Shown here piece after piece: positions 1 through 9,275 of a stretch of 25,512 nucleotides of DNA. The translations under genes were made by a program, and so were the position numbers. The stretch comes from Owenia fusiformis (Eukaryota; Annelida; Polychaeta; Sabellida; Oweniidae), in assembly GCA_903813345.2 (NCBI GenBank), contig CAIIXF020000129.1:1-25512 (forward strand), read 5' to 3'. The first letter of the stretch is position 1. Each line of letters begins with the position of its first letter. The notes beneath the pieces were generated by a model. That model made no database searches, was not told the origin of the DNA, and saw only the letters and a program-made list of their open reading frames with translations.

Positions 1-156
1 GCCAATAATGCTTTCGCCTAGGCCCTGTTAATGTATTATATATATATGATTTCAATAAATGAACCATAAAAACTGAAAAAAAAAATCATCAAAATCCAAC
101 AACAATGAATAGTCGCTGGATTTAATGATTCCCTGAGTACTTTGAATCTATTACAG

Positions 157-360
157 CAATCCAGGATCAAGGTGGTCGATCAGATCAAGGTGAAAGAGCA
201 TTAGCACCCTATCAGGACTTGACGGGTATCAACACTGATTTCGAGTGTATACATGTGCCAAAAGATAAGACAGAAGGAAAGCTTAAAGAGAAAACCTCTC
301 TTATAGAAGATAGGTCTAAAGATGATGCATTAAGAAGAGCTACTGGTGTAAAAGCTGCTG
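157..360 (+). CDS. possible internal exon of an unidentified protein gene
   Basis: No function is recognised. The segment is open in one frame from 129 to a stop at 414-416. A usable splice acceptor (TATTACAG, ending at 156) and a good donor (G|GTGAGT, at 361) delimit 204 bases, exactly 68 codons, with phase 1 at both ends. The peptide is charged and of mixed composition, unlike the repeat-derived ORFs elsewhere: it begins IQDQGGRSDQGERALAP and later contains HVPKDKTEGKLKEKTSL and IEDRSKDDALRRATG. It is hydrophilic with no membrane segment. Frame, splice sites and composition are seen; exon status is inferred. It could instead be a decayed gene or transposon fragment, since the polypyrimidine tract is weak and no partner exon is visible nearby. 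Confidence 0.33.
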
Positions 361-366
361 GTGAGT

Positions 367-1026
367 TACCGAGTTTACAATATATATGGTCAGGTTTGTC
401 AGTTGAAGTTTTATAGGCAATCGTATTGCAATTGTTGGGGCAGGCACGTAGTTCCCCATCGTCCCTCGCATGTCATTCCATCGCAATTGCGAGCTCCTGC
501 TCTGTTTATGTATTGTTGAAAGATCAACAGTGGGTATAAAAACACAAAACACATTGACTCATCTCGTGTTGACAAACGGGTAAACACCAAAATGGTTGCA
601 TGTGTCTTAAAGCTATTCAAGACACGTGTTTAAACATTTCTTTTCACTTCTAGTTTTCTTTCTACACATATATTTTAGTAAATTTGCTACACATGGACAG
701 ATGCTATAAATAGGCATCAAGAATCAATTGCCATTTCAACTCCCATTAGATAACACTCCTCATTATGTTTTTAAATTAAGGACTGTATTCATAAAACTGA
801 GAAGATTACAATTCAGATTAACTGATATGCTTTGCAGCAGAATATGAACATGATAGTCCACCGGATGAGCATGGAGTAACCTCGATTCCAAGATTCAACA
901 TATAGTAAAACTGATATTGAATTCGAAATGCAAGTTTTGATAAGAGTAAATATTTCCATATTATTTTCATTGTGATTATCATAATGATACTTGTCTTGTA
1001 AGGAATATATTAAACTAGACATGTAA
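367..1026. other. unique AT-rich DNA, no gene seen
   Basis: I see no supported gene. The short ORFs on the minus strand here lack protein-like composition and splice context. It is the unique flank to the left of the composite satellite region. Confidence 0.5.
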
Positions 1027-1057
1027 ATTGAACAAGTTCAGTTAAGACTCCAGATTT
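1027..1057 (+). repeat. left boundary motif of composite unit 1
   Basis: ATTGAACAAGTTCA followed by TTAAGACTCCAGATTT. The same motif recurs at 3426-3457 before the second satellite array, and its GACTCCAGATT part is the arm of the hairpins at 5680-5760. It contains TTGAAC-AA-GTTCA, a near-perfect small inverted repeat. It marks a unit boundary. Confidence 0.6.
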
Positions 1058-1071
1058 CAAACTTTTTTTAA

Positions 1072-1124
1072 GCTGAGTCATCCAAAATACTGTAGGCTGA
1101 GTCATTCAGAATAAGCTGAGTCAT
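1072..1124 (+). repeat. three GCTGAGTCAT repeats
   Basis: GCTGAGTCAT occurs at 1072, 1096 and 1115. Each contains TGAGTCA, the AP-1 core; with the preceding GC it matches the NF-E2/MARE type of site. The repeat takes the place in unit 1 that the GCTGAGTAAGTA minisatellite (3479-3695) takes in unit 2, so the two are probably diverged homologues. Confidence 0.5.
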
Positions 1125-1172
1125 CTAGAATATAGACATTTAGACAACTCTTAAGTAGGTTATCTTCGACTC

Positions 1173-3314
1173 CATTGGCTTAACATGGGGATATCATCAT
1201 ATATTTTGACCCACATTTCGGACACCATATCTCAAAAGTGGGTCAAAATACTTTCTGACGGCAAAAGGCTAACACTATAAGCACACTCTTTGCTACCTGT
1301 ATACAAAATTTCGAAGCAAATCGTTTGAGTGTAATGTCAGAATCGCAAAAATAAGGAAAAACTATGAATTTGACCCAGGTTTTGACCTAGGCATTTTGGT
1401 GTCCAAATTTTAAAGCTAGATACCCTTCGAGTTCCCCTCCTTTTATACGCTTTAAGAATGTTAAGCTGTACTCAGTCTATATCTGGTATTTTACACTTCA
1501 AAAAAATCTTTTTTCTCATTGACATAACATGGGGCACCAAATTTAGCGATTTTAGAGCTTTCAAAACGCCATTACTTCCAAACCAAAAGTCGGATTAAAA
1601 TTTGGTTTGCAGATTCGGATTCCTGAGAAAATTCTTTCCTTATTCTTCAGCTCATATATTAAATTTGGAGAACTTTTTAGTTTGACCTACTTTTCGGACA
1701 CCATATCTCAAAAGTGGGTCAAAATACTTTCTGACGGCAAAAGGCTTACACTATTAGTACACTTTTGGCTACCTGTATACAAAATTTTGAAGAGAATTAT
1801 TAAAGTGTAGTGTCAGAATCGTAAAAATAAGGAAAAACTATGAATTTGACCTAGATTTTGACCTTGGCATTTTGGTGTCCAAATTTTGAAGCTAAGTAGC
1901 TTCTGGGGTCCCCTTCTTTTGTAGGCATTCATTATGTTAAGCTGTGCTCAGTCTATATCTTGTATGTTACACTTCGAAAAAGTCTTTTTTCCCATTGGCT
2001 TAACATGGGCACCAAAATTAGCGATTTCAAAACGCTATAGCTTCCGAACCGGAAGTCAGATCGGAATTTGGTTTGCAGATTCAGATTCCTGAGAAAATTC
2101 TATTTCATAGCTCATATATTAAATTTGGTTAACTTTTTAGTTTGACCTACTTTCCGGTCGCCATATCTCAAAATCGGTAGACGTAATCAAAAAACCGATC
2201 ACTCACAGTCGAATCGTCTTTTTATTGGCTACACGTTAAAAAAAGATTTTGAGAAAATATTGAAAAATGACAAAGATAATTGACAAAATGATAATTTGAC
2301 CTAGATTTTGACCTTTGACCTAGATAAAAATTTGACCTAATTTGACCCAGGTTTTGACCTAGGCATTTTGGTGTCCAAATTTTAAAGCTAGATACCCTTC
2401 GAGTTCCCCTCCTTTTATACGCTTTAAAAATGTTAAGCTGTACTCAGTCTATATCTGGTATTTTACACTTCAAAAAAATCTTTTTTCTCATTGACATAAC
2501 ATGGGGCACCAAATTTAGCGATTTTTGAGCTTTCAAAACGCCATTACTTCCAAACCAAAAGTCGGATTAAAATTTGGTTTGCAGATTCGGATTCCTGAGA
2601 AAATTCTACTCCTTATTCTTCAGCTCATATATTAAATTTGGAGAACTTTTTAGTTTGACCTACTTTTCGGACACCATATCTCAAAAGTGGGTCAACATAC
2701 TTTCTGACGGCAAAAGGCTTACACTATTAGCACACTTTTGGCTACCTGTATACAAAATTTTGAAGAAAATTATTAAAGTGTAGTGTCAGAATCGTAAAAA
2801 TAAGGAAAAACTATGAATTTGACCTAGATTTTGACCTTGGCATTTTGGTGTCCAAATTTTGAAGCTAAGTAGCTTCTGGGGTCCCCTTCTTTTATAGGCA
2901 TTCATTATGTTAAGCTGTGCTCAGTCTATATCTTGTATGTTACACTTCGAAAAAGTCTTTTTTCCCATTGGCTTAACATGGGCACCAAAATTAGCGATTT
3001 CAAAACGCTATAGCTTCCGAACCGGAAGTCAGATCGGAATTTGGTTTGCAGATTCAGATTCCTGAGAAAATTCTTTTTCATAGCTCATATATTAAATTTG
3101 GTTAACTTTTTAGTTTGACCTACTTTCCGGTCGCCATATCTCAAAATCGGTAGACGTAATCAAAAAACCGATCACTCACAGTCGAATCGTCTTTTTATTG
3201 GCTACACGTTAAAAAAAGATTTTGAGAAAATATTGAAAAATGACAAAGATAATTGACAAAATGATAATTTGACCTAGATTTTGACCTTTGACCTAGATAA
3301 AAATTTGACCTAAT
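1173..3314 (+). repeat. satellite array 1, ~476-bp monomers
   Basis: The landmark CATTGRCWTAACATGG lies at 1173, 1517, 1993, 2489 and 2966, giving spacings of 344, 476, 496 and 477. The first monomer is truncated: it jumps from the landmark straight to GACCCACATTTCGGACACCA. Two subtypes alternate; one reads CGGACACCATATCTCAAAAGTGG, the other CGGTCGCCATATCTCAAAATCGG in the equivalent place. The short plus-strand ORFs at 1607-1810 and 2574-2783 are the same frame in successive monomers and are not evidence of a gene. Confidence 0.85.
1371..3314 (+). repeat. 972-bp tandem duplication of a monomer pair
   Basis: 1371-2342 and 2343-3314 align end to end at an offset of 972 with roughly ten visible differences (for example AAGAATG/AAAAATG, GTCAAAATAC/GTCAACATAC, TTAGTACAC/TTAGCACAC). 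Other monomers here differ much more, so this higher-order duplication is recent. Confidence 0.85.
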
Positions 3315-3457
3315 TTCCCAGAAACTAGGTCACATACCCTAACTGACCATGTAAGTAGATTTAAGTTAGCTCTTCTAGTTGCTGAGAAAACGTGACAAGA
3401 GAGAAAGAATAACTAGATTGGTGAAATTGAACAAGTTCAATTTAAGACTCCAGATTT
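3315..3457 (+). repeat. right flank of unit 1 and left motif of unit 2
   Basis: CCAGAAACTAGGTC...GTTGCTGAGAAAACGTG matches 5536-5615, the tail of array 2. It is followed at 3426-3457 by the left boundary motif also seen at 1027. The order tail-then-head shows that two complete composite units are joined head to tail. Confidence 0.7.
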
Positions 3458-3478
3458 CTTTGACCTAGAAAAATCAGT

Positions 3479-3695
3479 AAAGAGCTGAGTAAGTAACTGA
3501 GTATTTAGCTGAGTAAGTACCTTAGTAGTAGTTGAGTAAGTAGCTGAGTAAGTAACTGAGTAAAAAGCTAACTAGGTAGCTGAATAAGTAGCTGAGTAAG
3601 TACCTGAGTTAGTAGCTGAGTAAGTTGCTAAGTAAGTAATAACTAATTAAGTAATTGAGTAAGTAGTCAAATAAGTAGCTGAGTAGGTAGGGAGG
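3479..3695 (+). repeat. 12-bp minisatellite GCTGAGTAAGTA
   Basis: About 18 imperfect copies of a 12-bp unit (GCTGAGTAAGTA with variants such as ACTGAGTATTTA and GTTGAGTAAGTA). It lies between the left boundary motif and the second satellite array. Confidence 0.85.
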
Positions 3696-3765
3696 TAAAG
3701 TAGAGTATGCAGGAATTTTTGAAAGTATATTTGATCAATCTGCATCGTGAATACTGGCAAGTGCG

Positions 3766-5535
3766 AATTTCAAACTTCAAAATGGCGTAGAATCTTAACC
3801 GGGGGTCGGATTGCAATTTTAATTTTAGATCCGGATTCCTGAGGAAATTTTTCCCCTAATTCATAACTCATACGTTAAATTTGGAGAACTTTTTATTTTG
3901 ACCTACATTTCGGACACCATATCTCAAAAGTGGGTCAAAAAACTTATTGACGGCAAAATGTTAACATTATTAACACACTCTTTGCTACAAGTATACAAAA
4001 TTTCGGAGAATATCATTGAAGTGTAGTGTCAGAATCGCAAAATAAGAAAAAACTATGAATTTGACCTAGATTTTAAACTAGGTATTTTGGTGTCCAAACT
4101 TTGAAGGAAAGTAGCTTTTGAGGTCCCCTTCTTCTATGGGCTTTCATTATGTTTAGCTGTACTCATTCTATATCTCTTATTTTTACACTTCAAAAAATTA
4201 TTCGGTCCCATTGATTTAACATGGGGCACCAAATTTAGCGATTTTTGAGATTTCAAAACGCCATAGCTTCAGAACAAGTAGTCGGATCGAAATTTGATTT
4301 GCAGATCTGGATTCCTGAGAAAATTCTACCCTTAATTCATAACTCATACGTTAAATTTGGAAAAAACTTTACTTTGGCCTACTTTTCGGACACCATATCT
4401 CAAAAGTGGGTCAAAATACTTTCTGACGGCAAAACGCTCACACTATTAGTATACTCTTTGCTACCTGTATACAAAATTTTAAAGCAAATCATTTAAATAT
4501 AGTGTCAGAATCGCAAAAATAAGGAAAAACTATAAATTTGACCTAGATTTTGACCTAGGCATTTTGGTGTCCAAATTCTGGAGCTAAGTAGCCTTCGAGG
4601 TCCCCTTCTTTAATAGGCTTTCATTATATTAAGCTGTACTCAGTCTATATCTCGTATTTTACACTTCCAAAAAGACTTTTTCCCATTGACATAACATGGG
4701 GCAGCAAATTTAGCGATATTTGAGCTTTCAAAACGCCATAACTTCCGTACAAGAGGTCGAATCAAAATTTGATTTGCAGATTCGGATTCCTGACAAAATT
4801 TTACCCCTAATTCATAACTCATACGTTAAATTTGAAGATTTTTTTTATTTTGAACTACTTTTGGGACACCATATCTCAAAAGTGGGTCAAAATACTTTTT
4901 GACGGCAAAAGGCTTACACTATTAGCACACTCTTGGCTACATGTATACACAATTTCGAAGAATATAATTAAAGTGTAGTGTCAGAATCGCAAAAATAAGG
5001 AAAAACTTTGAATTTGACCTAGATTTGGACCTAGGCTTTTTGGTGTCCAAATTTTGAAGCTAGATGGCTTATGAGGTCCCCTTCTTTTAAAAGCTTTCAT
5101 TATATTTAGCTTAACTCAGTCTATATTTCGTATTTTTCACTTCAAAAAAATATTTTTTCCCATTGACTTAACATGGGCACCAAATTTAGCGATTTTTGAG
5201 CTTTCAAAACGCCATAAACGCCGAATGGGAAGTCGGATCAAAATTTGGTTTGCAGATTCAGATTCCGTAGAAAATTCTACACTTATTTCATAGCTCATAT
5301 GTTAAATTTGATTAACTTTTTAGTTTGACCTACTTTCAGGACGCCATATCTCAAAATCGGTAAGAGTAATCAAAAAACGAATGGCATATCCTCGATTTGT
5401 TTTTTCTAAGCTACATGATGAAAAAAAGATGAAGGACTAACGACAAACAACAACGAAGATAATTGACAGAATGTTGATTTGACCTAAATTTGACCTAGTT
5501 CTTGACCTTTGACCTAAATACAAATTTGACCTAAT
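3766..5535 (+). repeat. satellite array 2, ~476-bp monomers
   Basis: The same family as array 1. Landmarks lie at 4209, 4684 and 5161 (spacings 475 and 477), preceded by a partial monomer from about 3766. The last monomer is the variant subtype with CGCCATATCTCAAAATCGGT, as at the end of array 1, so both arrays end the same way. Monomers are more diverged from each other than the duplicated pair in array 1. Confidence 0.85.
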
Positions 5536-5618
5536 TTACCAGAAACTAGATTGATGGGCTATGTTAGCCATGTAAGTAGGTTAAAGTAAGTTTTTCTAGT
5601 TGCTGAGAAAAAGTGTTC

Positions 5619-5619
<1 letters not shown>

Positions 5620-5652
<33 letters not shown>
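5620..5652 (+). repeat. (GAAA)n microsatellite
   Basis: About eight uninterrupted GAAA units between the array-2 tail and the terminal hairpins. Confidence 0.95.
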
Positions 5653-5653
<1 letters not shown>

Positions 5654-5760
5654 ATAATAGGAAAAGTGGCAAAAGCAATAGACTCCAGATTTTCAATCTG
5701 GAGTCTAATAATAGGAAAACTGGCAAAAGCAATAGACTCCAGATTTTCAATCTGGAGTCT
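5653..5760 (+). repeat. two 54-bp repeats, each ending in a 12-bp-stem hairpin
   Basis: 5653-5706 and 5707-5760 are nearly identical. Each ends in AGACTCCAGATT-TTC-AATCTGGAGTCT (arms 5680-5691/5695-5706 and 5734-5745/5749-5760): a perfect 12-bp stem with a 3-base loop. The arm is the motif found at both left boundaries (1027, 3426). This is the right end of the composite region; the following bases are AATAAT. Confidence 0.9.
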
Positions 5761-5764
5761 AATA

Positions 5765-6347
5765 ATGTAAACAAAGCTTGATATTGAGGAATATACTAAG
5801 TAGTTATTGACACTTCATGTGTAATAAATAAACATTGCTGGTATAATCTCATGATTGGATCGTTTGGTGATCAAATAGATAGTTAAAAATTAATATTATA
5901 TGATAGATGACGTTTGAGAACCGAGTATCACAGCATTGAAATTTTAATTTTAGTTATTGTCTTGATAAGGATCTGGACGCCATGTAACAAAAAATCCACA
6001 ATAGCGACCACATACAAATATATCCATACGCTGGCGTGTTATTTGAAACTGCACGTTGTTGTTTAATGTATTCTTATATTTTCCATGCATGCCCTCTATA
6101 TTTAATACAACATTTTATTTTTACCCAAGGGGCAATCTGCGATTAAAACTTTACGTATTTAGTTTATCGAACTTTCCGATAAGTTGACTCCCAAGCCATC
6201 TATACTTTTAAATGACCATTAAAACTTTACGTAAACATTTTTTGAAAATTTCAATCCAGTGCCATCTATATGTCTCACACACAACTTAACTTTTTACGAC
6301 TTAACGATGTTTAACGATTAACGATTTCAAGAATGTTCTCAGATAAC
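5765..6347. other. AT-rich DNA, no gene seen
   Basis: No coding signal is seen. ATTAAAACTTTACGTA occurs twice (about 6145 and 6221), each followed within about 70 bases by GCCATCTATA, suggesting an old imperfect duplication of ~77 bp. Short TTAACGAT repeats lie near 6300-6325. Confidence 0.5.
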
Positions 6348-7155
6348 AACGGGCCTTTAACACGGTGTTACAAATGGTGCTGGTAGTTCACTGATTTTTT
6401 TTCAACAGAATCGGATAACGTTAAAACTGGTCCGTCGGCCATTCTTTCCGTCCCATTGAATTACATTGTGGGCGACGCCCATTTTTCAATGGAAAACAAT
6501 GTTTTGCACTTATTTGCTGCTCATTTACCGGAAATGGTTAGAACCAATTTTTCTGATATTAACATTTGAGAATACATCAAAACACTTTCACTTGATGTAA
6601 ACTAGAGTGTTCTAGCACTTTTTATCGCAAAGATATTGCAGATCTACTGGTCCAGGGGTCAAACAAATAAAAAATGCATGTATTGGGCAGTTAAATTCAC
6701 GAATGTTTTTCTTTTCTGTCAACAATTTGTATATCTTAGAAATTTTTTATCATAAAATAAAAAAATATCCCATTGCAAATCTAATAAAACATGTTTTAAG
6801 AATAAAAGTGGCCGAAATCTATTTTTATTTTTGACCCCCTCCCCCAGTAGACTACAGGTTAGTAGACTGACAATATCTCAGCGACAAAAAGTGCTAGAAC
6901 AATCAAGTTTGCATCCATTGAAAGTGTTTTGATGTATATCCAAATGCTTTTAACAGGAAAACATTTTCCAATCATTTCCAGCAAATGATAAGCAAAGAAG
7001 TGCGAAATAATGTTTTCCATTGAAAAGTGGGCGTCACCCACAATGCAATTCAATGGGATGGAAAAAATGGCCAACGGACCAGTTTTAACGTTATCCAATT
7101 TTGTTGAAAAAAAATCAGTACCAGCACCATTTGTAACCCCATGTTAAAGGGCCGT
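6348..7155. mobile_element. foldback element 1 (arms ~310 bp)
   Basis: The left arm (about 6348-6660) and right arm (about 6845-7155) are imperfect reverse complements. Matched pairs include GTTACAAATGGTGCTGG at 6366 with CCAGCACCATTTGTAAC near 7120, CATTGTGGGCGACGCCC near 6465 with GGGCGTCACCCACAATG near 7029, and AAAAAGTGCTAGAAC near 6887 with its complement near 6610. The spacer is about 185 bp. No transposase is visible. A 79-codon minus-strand ORF in the right arm has stop codons in the equivalent left-arm reading, so it is not supported as coding. Confidence 0.8.
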
Positions 7156-7561
7156 TATATTCCATTTGTCATTTTCTGAACGTATGAATAATTAAAAGTA
7201 TGATGTTTTTCTGCGTAAATACTATCATTAGGGATTATTGGAGTGATTTAGCTGGGTTGCCAAAAAAAAAACTTTGGGGAAAAATGTTGTATCTATTCCC
7301 ATGGTAACATACTAGGTATATGGTGATATCCCAACGCTAAGTCAATAGGCAACGCCATGTTAAGCGATTCTGAGAAATTTTAGTTCTCATAGAAACCAAC
7401 GATACAATAATATTTAAAACATAATATATTCTTTCTTTAAACCTAGTAAGACAATCAGCATTGGTTTATTTTTGAAAAGCATTAAAGATTGACATTGAAT
7501 ATTTTTCAATTTTTGTTTTTGAGTTTTAACCACCTGGGTGATATCACGATGATGCCACTTA
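7156..7561. other. unique DNA between foldback elements, no gene seen
   Basis: AT-rich sequence with no open frame or repeat that I can support. Confidence 0.45.
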
Positions 7562-8704
7562 CACATGCAAATTACATCGGGCCCCGTGCGAGCTAGTACG
7601 AGCCTCGAGAATTACGAGTCATTACGGGCAAAAAGGAGCTCGATCCTTGTACGGGCTCGTACGGAGCTCGTTTTCGAGGCCCGTAATACACAGGCAAATT
7701 ACATCGGACCCCGTACACGCCCGTACGGAGCTCGTTGTGTCAACGGACCCTGTACAACCTCGTACGGGCCACGTTACGAGTCTCGTAATTGCTTGTAATT
7801 TTCGAGCCTCTTAAGAGCTTGTGATTACAAGGCCTGTAATAGCTCGTAATTCTCGACCCCCGTACTTTACCGTACGGTGCCCGTGACGAGCACCGTAATA
7901 AATCGTAATTTTCGATCCCCGTACTTGCTCGTACGGTGCCTGTTAGGAGGCCCGTAATAGCTCATAATTTTCGAGCCGTGTACTTGCCTGTGCAACGCCC
8001 GTAACAAGGCCCGTTATGGCTCGTAATTTTCAAGCACTGTACTTGCCCGTACGGGGCTCGTAACGAGACTCGTAATTGCTCGTTTATTTTGATGAATTCT
8101 TTTTGATCGATGAAATAAAATACAGCATATATGAGAAATGACAATTTAATTATATCCAATTATGAATTAATATGTCTTCAATAATTTCAAAATATTCGCA
8201 TGTCTGTATCAACATGATAAACAGTATAATAGCTAGAAACAAAATAAACAGGAGGGTTACCAATAAGAGACACCATATTTCTCTACAAGTGAAGTAAATG
8301 CATATAAAACCATTTGCGTGCTTTATAAGAATGAGTTGAAATGTGATGTAAATAAATGTTATTGCTATCGAATGTGTGAATAAAAACATCATTCTAATAT
8401 ATAATGAATAAACATGGTTTGGCCAAATACGAAATTCGTGCATGTAGCTTGATAGCACAATTAATTTTTTTATTCAGAGTTCGATAACGGGCCTCGTACG
8501 AGCTCGTACGGGCCTCGAAATTGCGAGCCTCGTATTTGCTTGGACGGGCCTCGGAAACAACAATTACGATCTCGCATGGGCCTCGAAAACGAGCTTCGTA
8601 CGAGCCCGTACGAGGATGGTGCTCCTTTTTGCCCGTAATGACTAGTAATTCTCGAGGCTCGTACGAGCTCGTACGGGGCCCGATGTAATTTGCCTGTGCA
8701 TGTT
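7562..8704. mobile_element. foldback element 2, GC-rich arms in AT-rich DNA
   Basis: The left arm (7562-7690) is the reverse complement of the right arm (about 8565-8704). Landmarks are GCAAATTACATCGGGCCCCG on the left, GAATTAC(G/T)AGTCATTACGGGC, and CTCGTTTTCGAGGCCC. The arms are rich in CGTACG and GAGCTC; perfect 16-bp palindromes CGTACGAGCTCGTACG occur at 8495-8510 and 8660-8675. A second copy of the left terminus (CAGGCAAATTACATCGGACC) lies near 7690. The centre, about 8090-8480, is ordinary AT-rich DNA. No coding capacity is supported; the 7565-7798 ORF is repeat-derived. Confidence 0.8.
7785..8091 (+). repeat. 59-bp tandem repeat inside foldback element 2
   Basis: The landmark CGTAATTYTCGA recurs at 7844, 7904, 7963 (CATAATTTTCGA), 8022 and, degenerate, 8081: spacings 60, 59, 59 and 59. 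Each unit contains a CGTACTT...CGTACGG near-palindrome followed by GCCCGTAAC. Only the left side of the element has this expansion. Confidence 0.85.
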
Positions 8705-8914
8705 ATTATATAGTGTTTCCTATGTTCAATCTTTGCATTGATGTTAAAAAATCTCTGATATAACTTTTCAAGTCTTAAAAATAGTAAATAAATGATAAGA
8801 ACATATTTTCAAACTATTCATTGGGTTTTTAAGTATTACCGAATGTGAAAATTATTATTAGGAATTACAAGAGTGATGAACTGCCAAGTTTCTATTTGAA
8901 AGGCTTTTTTGCAG

Positions 8915-8968
8915 GCCCATCTCACAAAATTGGCCAGTCTACAGAAATTGATAGACCACTTATTGCAG
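8915..8968 (+). CDS. possible small exon (18 codons), unknown protein
   Basis: A convincing acceptor (GGCTTTTTTGCAG, ending 8914) and donor (CAG|GTAAGC at 8969) bracket 54 bases. Two frames are open; one reads PSHKIGQSTEIDRPLIA and joins in frame to the segment at 9086. Function unknown. The exon end overlaps the outer left arm of the inverted repeat at 8953-9275, so chance or transposon-derived splice-like sequence is a serious alternative. Confidence 0.22.
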
Positions 8969-9275
8969 GTAAGCAGAATATGAAATGAAGTGAAAAAAAT
9001 CCTATGCAGATCGAATAATAAATGTTTGTTGTCGCTAATTTAAAGTTTAATTAATGATATTTGATCTAAAAGTCTTATTTTACAGGGTTTTTACATTTTA
9101 AGTTACAAGGTTTGCGATACACAATTACCTATAAATGGCCGAAGATAGGTAATTCGAAAACGTATGATTTCATCCAACAAATTATGTCATTTCTAGATCA
9201 AATATCATCGATTAAACTTTAGAATAGTAACAACAAACATTTCTCATTCGATCTGTATAGAAATTAAGTGGTCGA
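8953..9275. mobile_element. foldback element 3
   Basis: Inner arms about 9005-9071 and 9192-9259 are inverted: GCAGATCGAATAATAAATGT and TTTGTTGTCGC...AAAGTTTAAT...GATATTTGATCTA on the left match the reverse complement of the right. The outer parts also pair: AGACCACTTATT (8953) with AATTAAGTGGTCG (about 9263); the left arm has a ~35-bp insertion between outer and inner parts. The centre has a further ATTACCTA/TAGGTAAT pair (about 9124-9152). Confidence 0.7.
9086..9222 (+). CDS. possible terminal exon following 8915-8968
   Basis: A second acceptor (TCTTATTTTACAG, ending 9085) opens a frame that runs about 45 codons to TAG at 9220-9222, phase-compatible with the donor at 8969 across a 117-base intron. 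The peptide includes HFKLQGLRYTITYKWPKIG and DFIQQIMSFLDQISSIKL. No domain is recognised. It lies between and partly inside the arms of foldback element 3 (the right arm begins about 9192). Forty-five open codons in AT-rich DNA is only mildly unlikely by chance, so confidence is low. Confidence 0.22.

Noticed and set aside
3479-3695. CRISPR-like regular repeats
   Set aside because: The 12-bp repeats have no unique spacers; it is a simple minisatellite in eukaryotic DNA.
1607-5000. Recurrent 60-83-codon ORFs with ISQKWVKILSDGK across the 476-bp monomers
   Set aside because: The same frame appears because the monomers are similar DNA; most monomers break it, and there is no start, domain or splice context.
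6859-7098. 79-codon minus-strand ORF in foldback element 1
   Set aside because: The homologous left arm has in-frame stops, so there is no sign of coding constraint.
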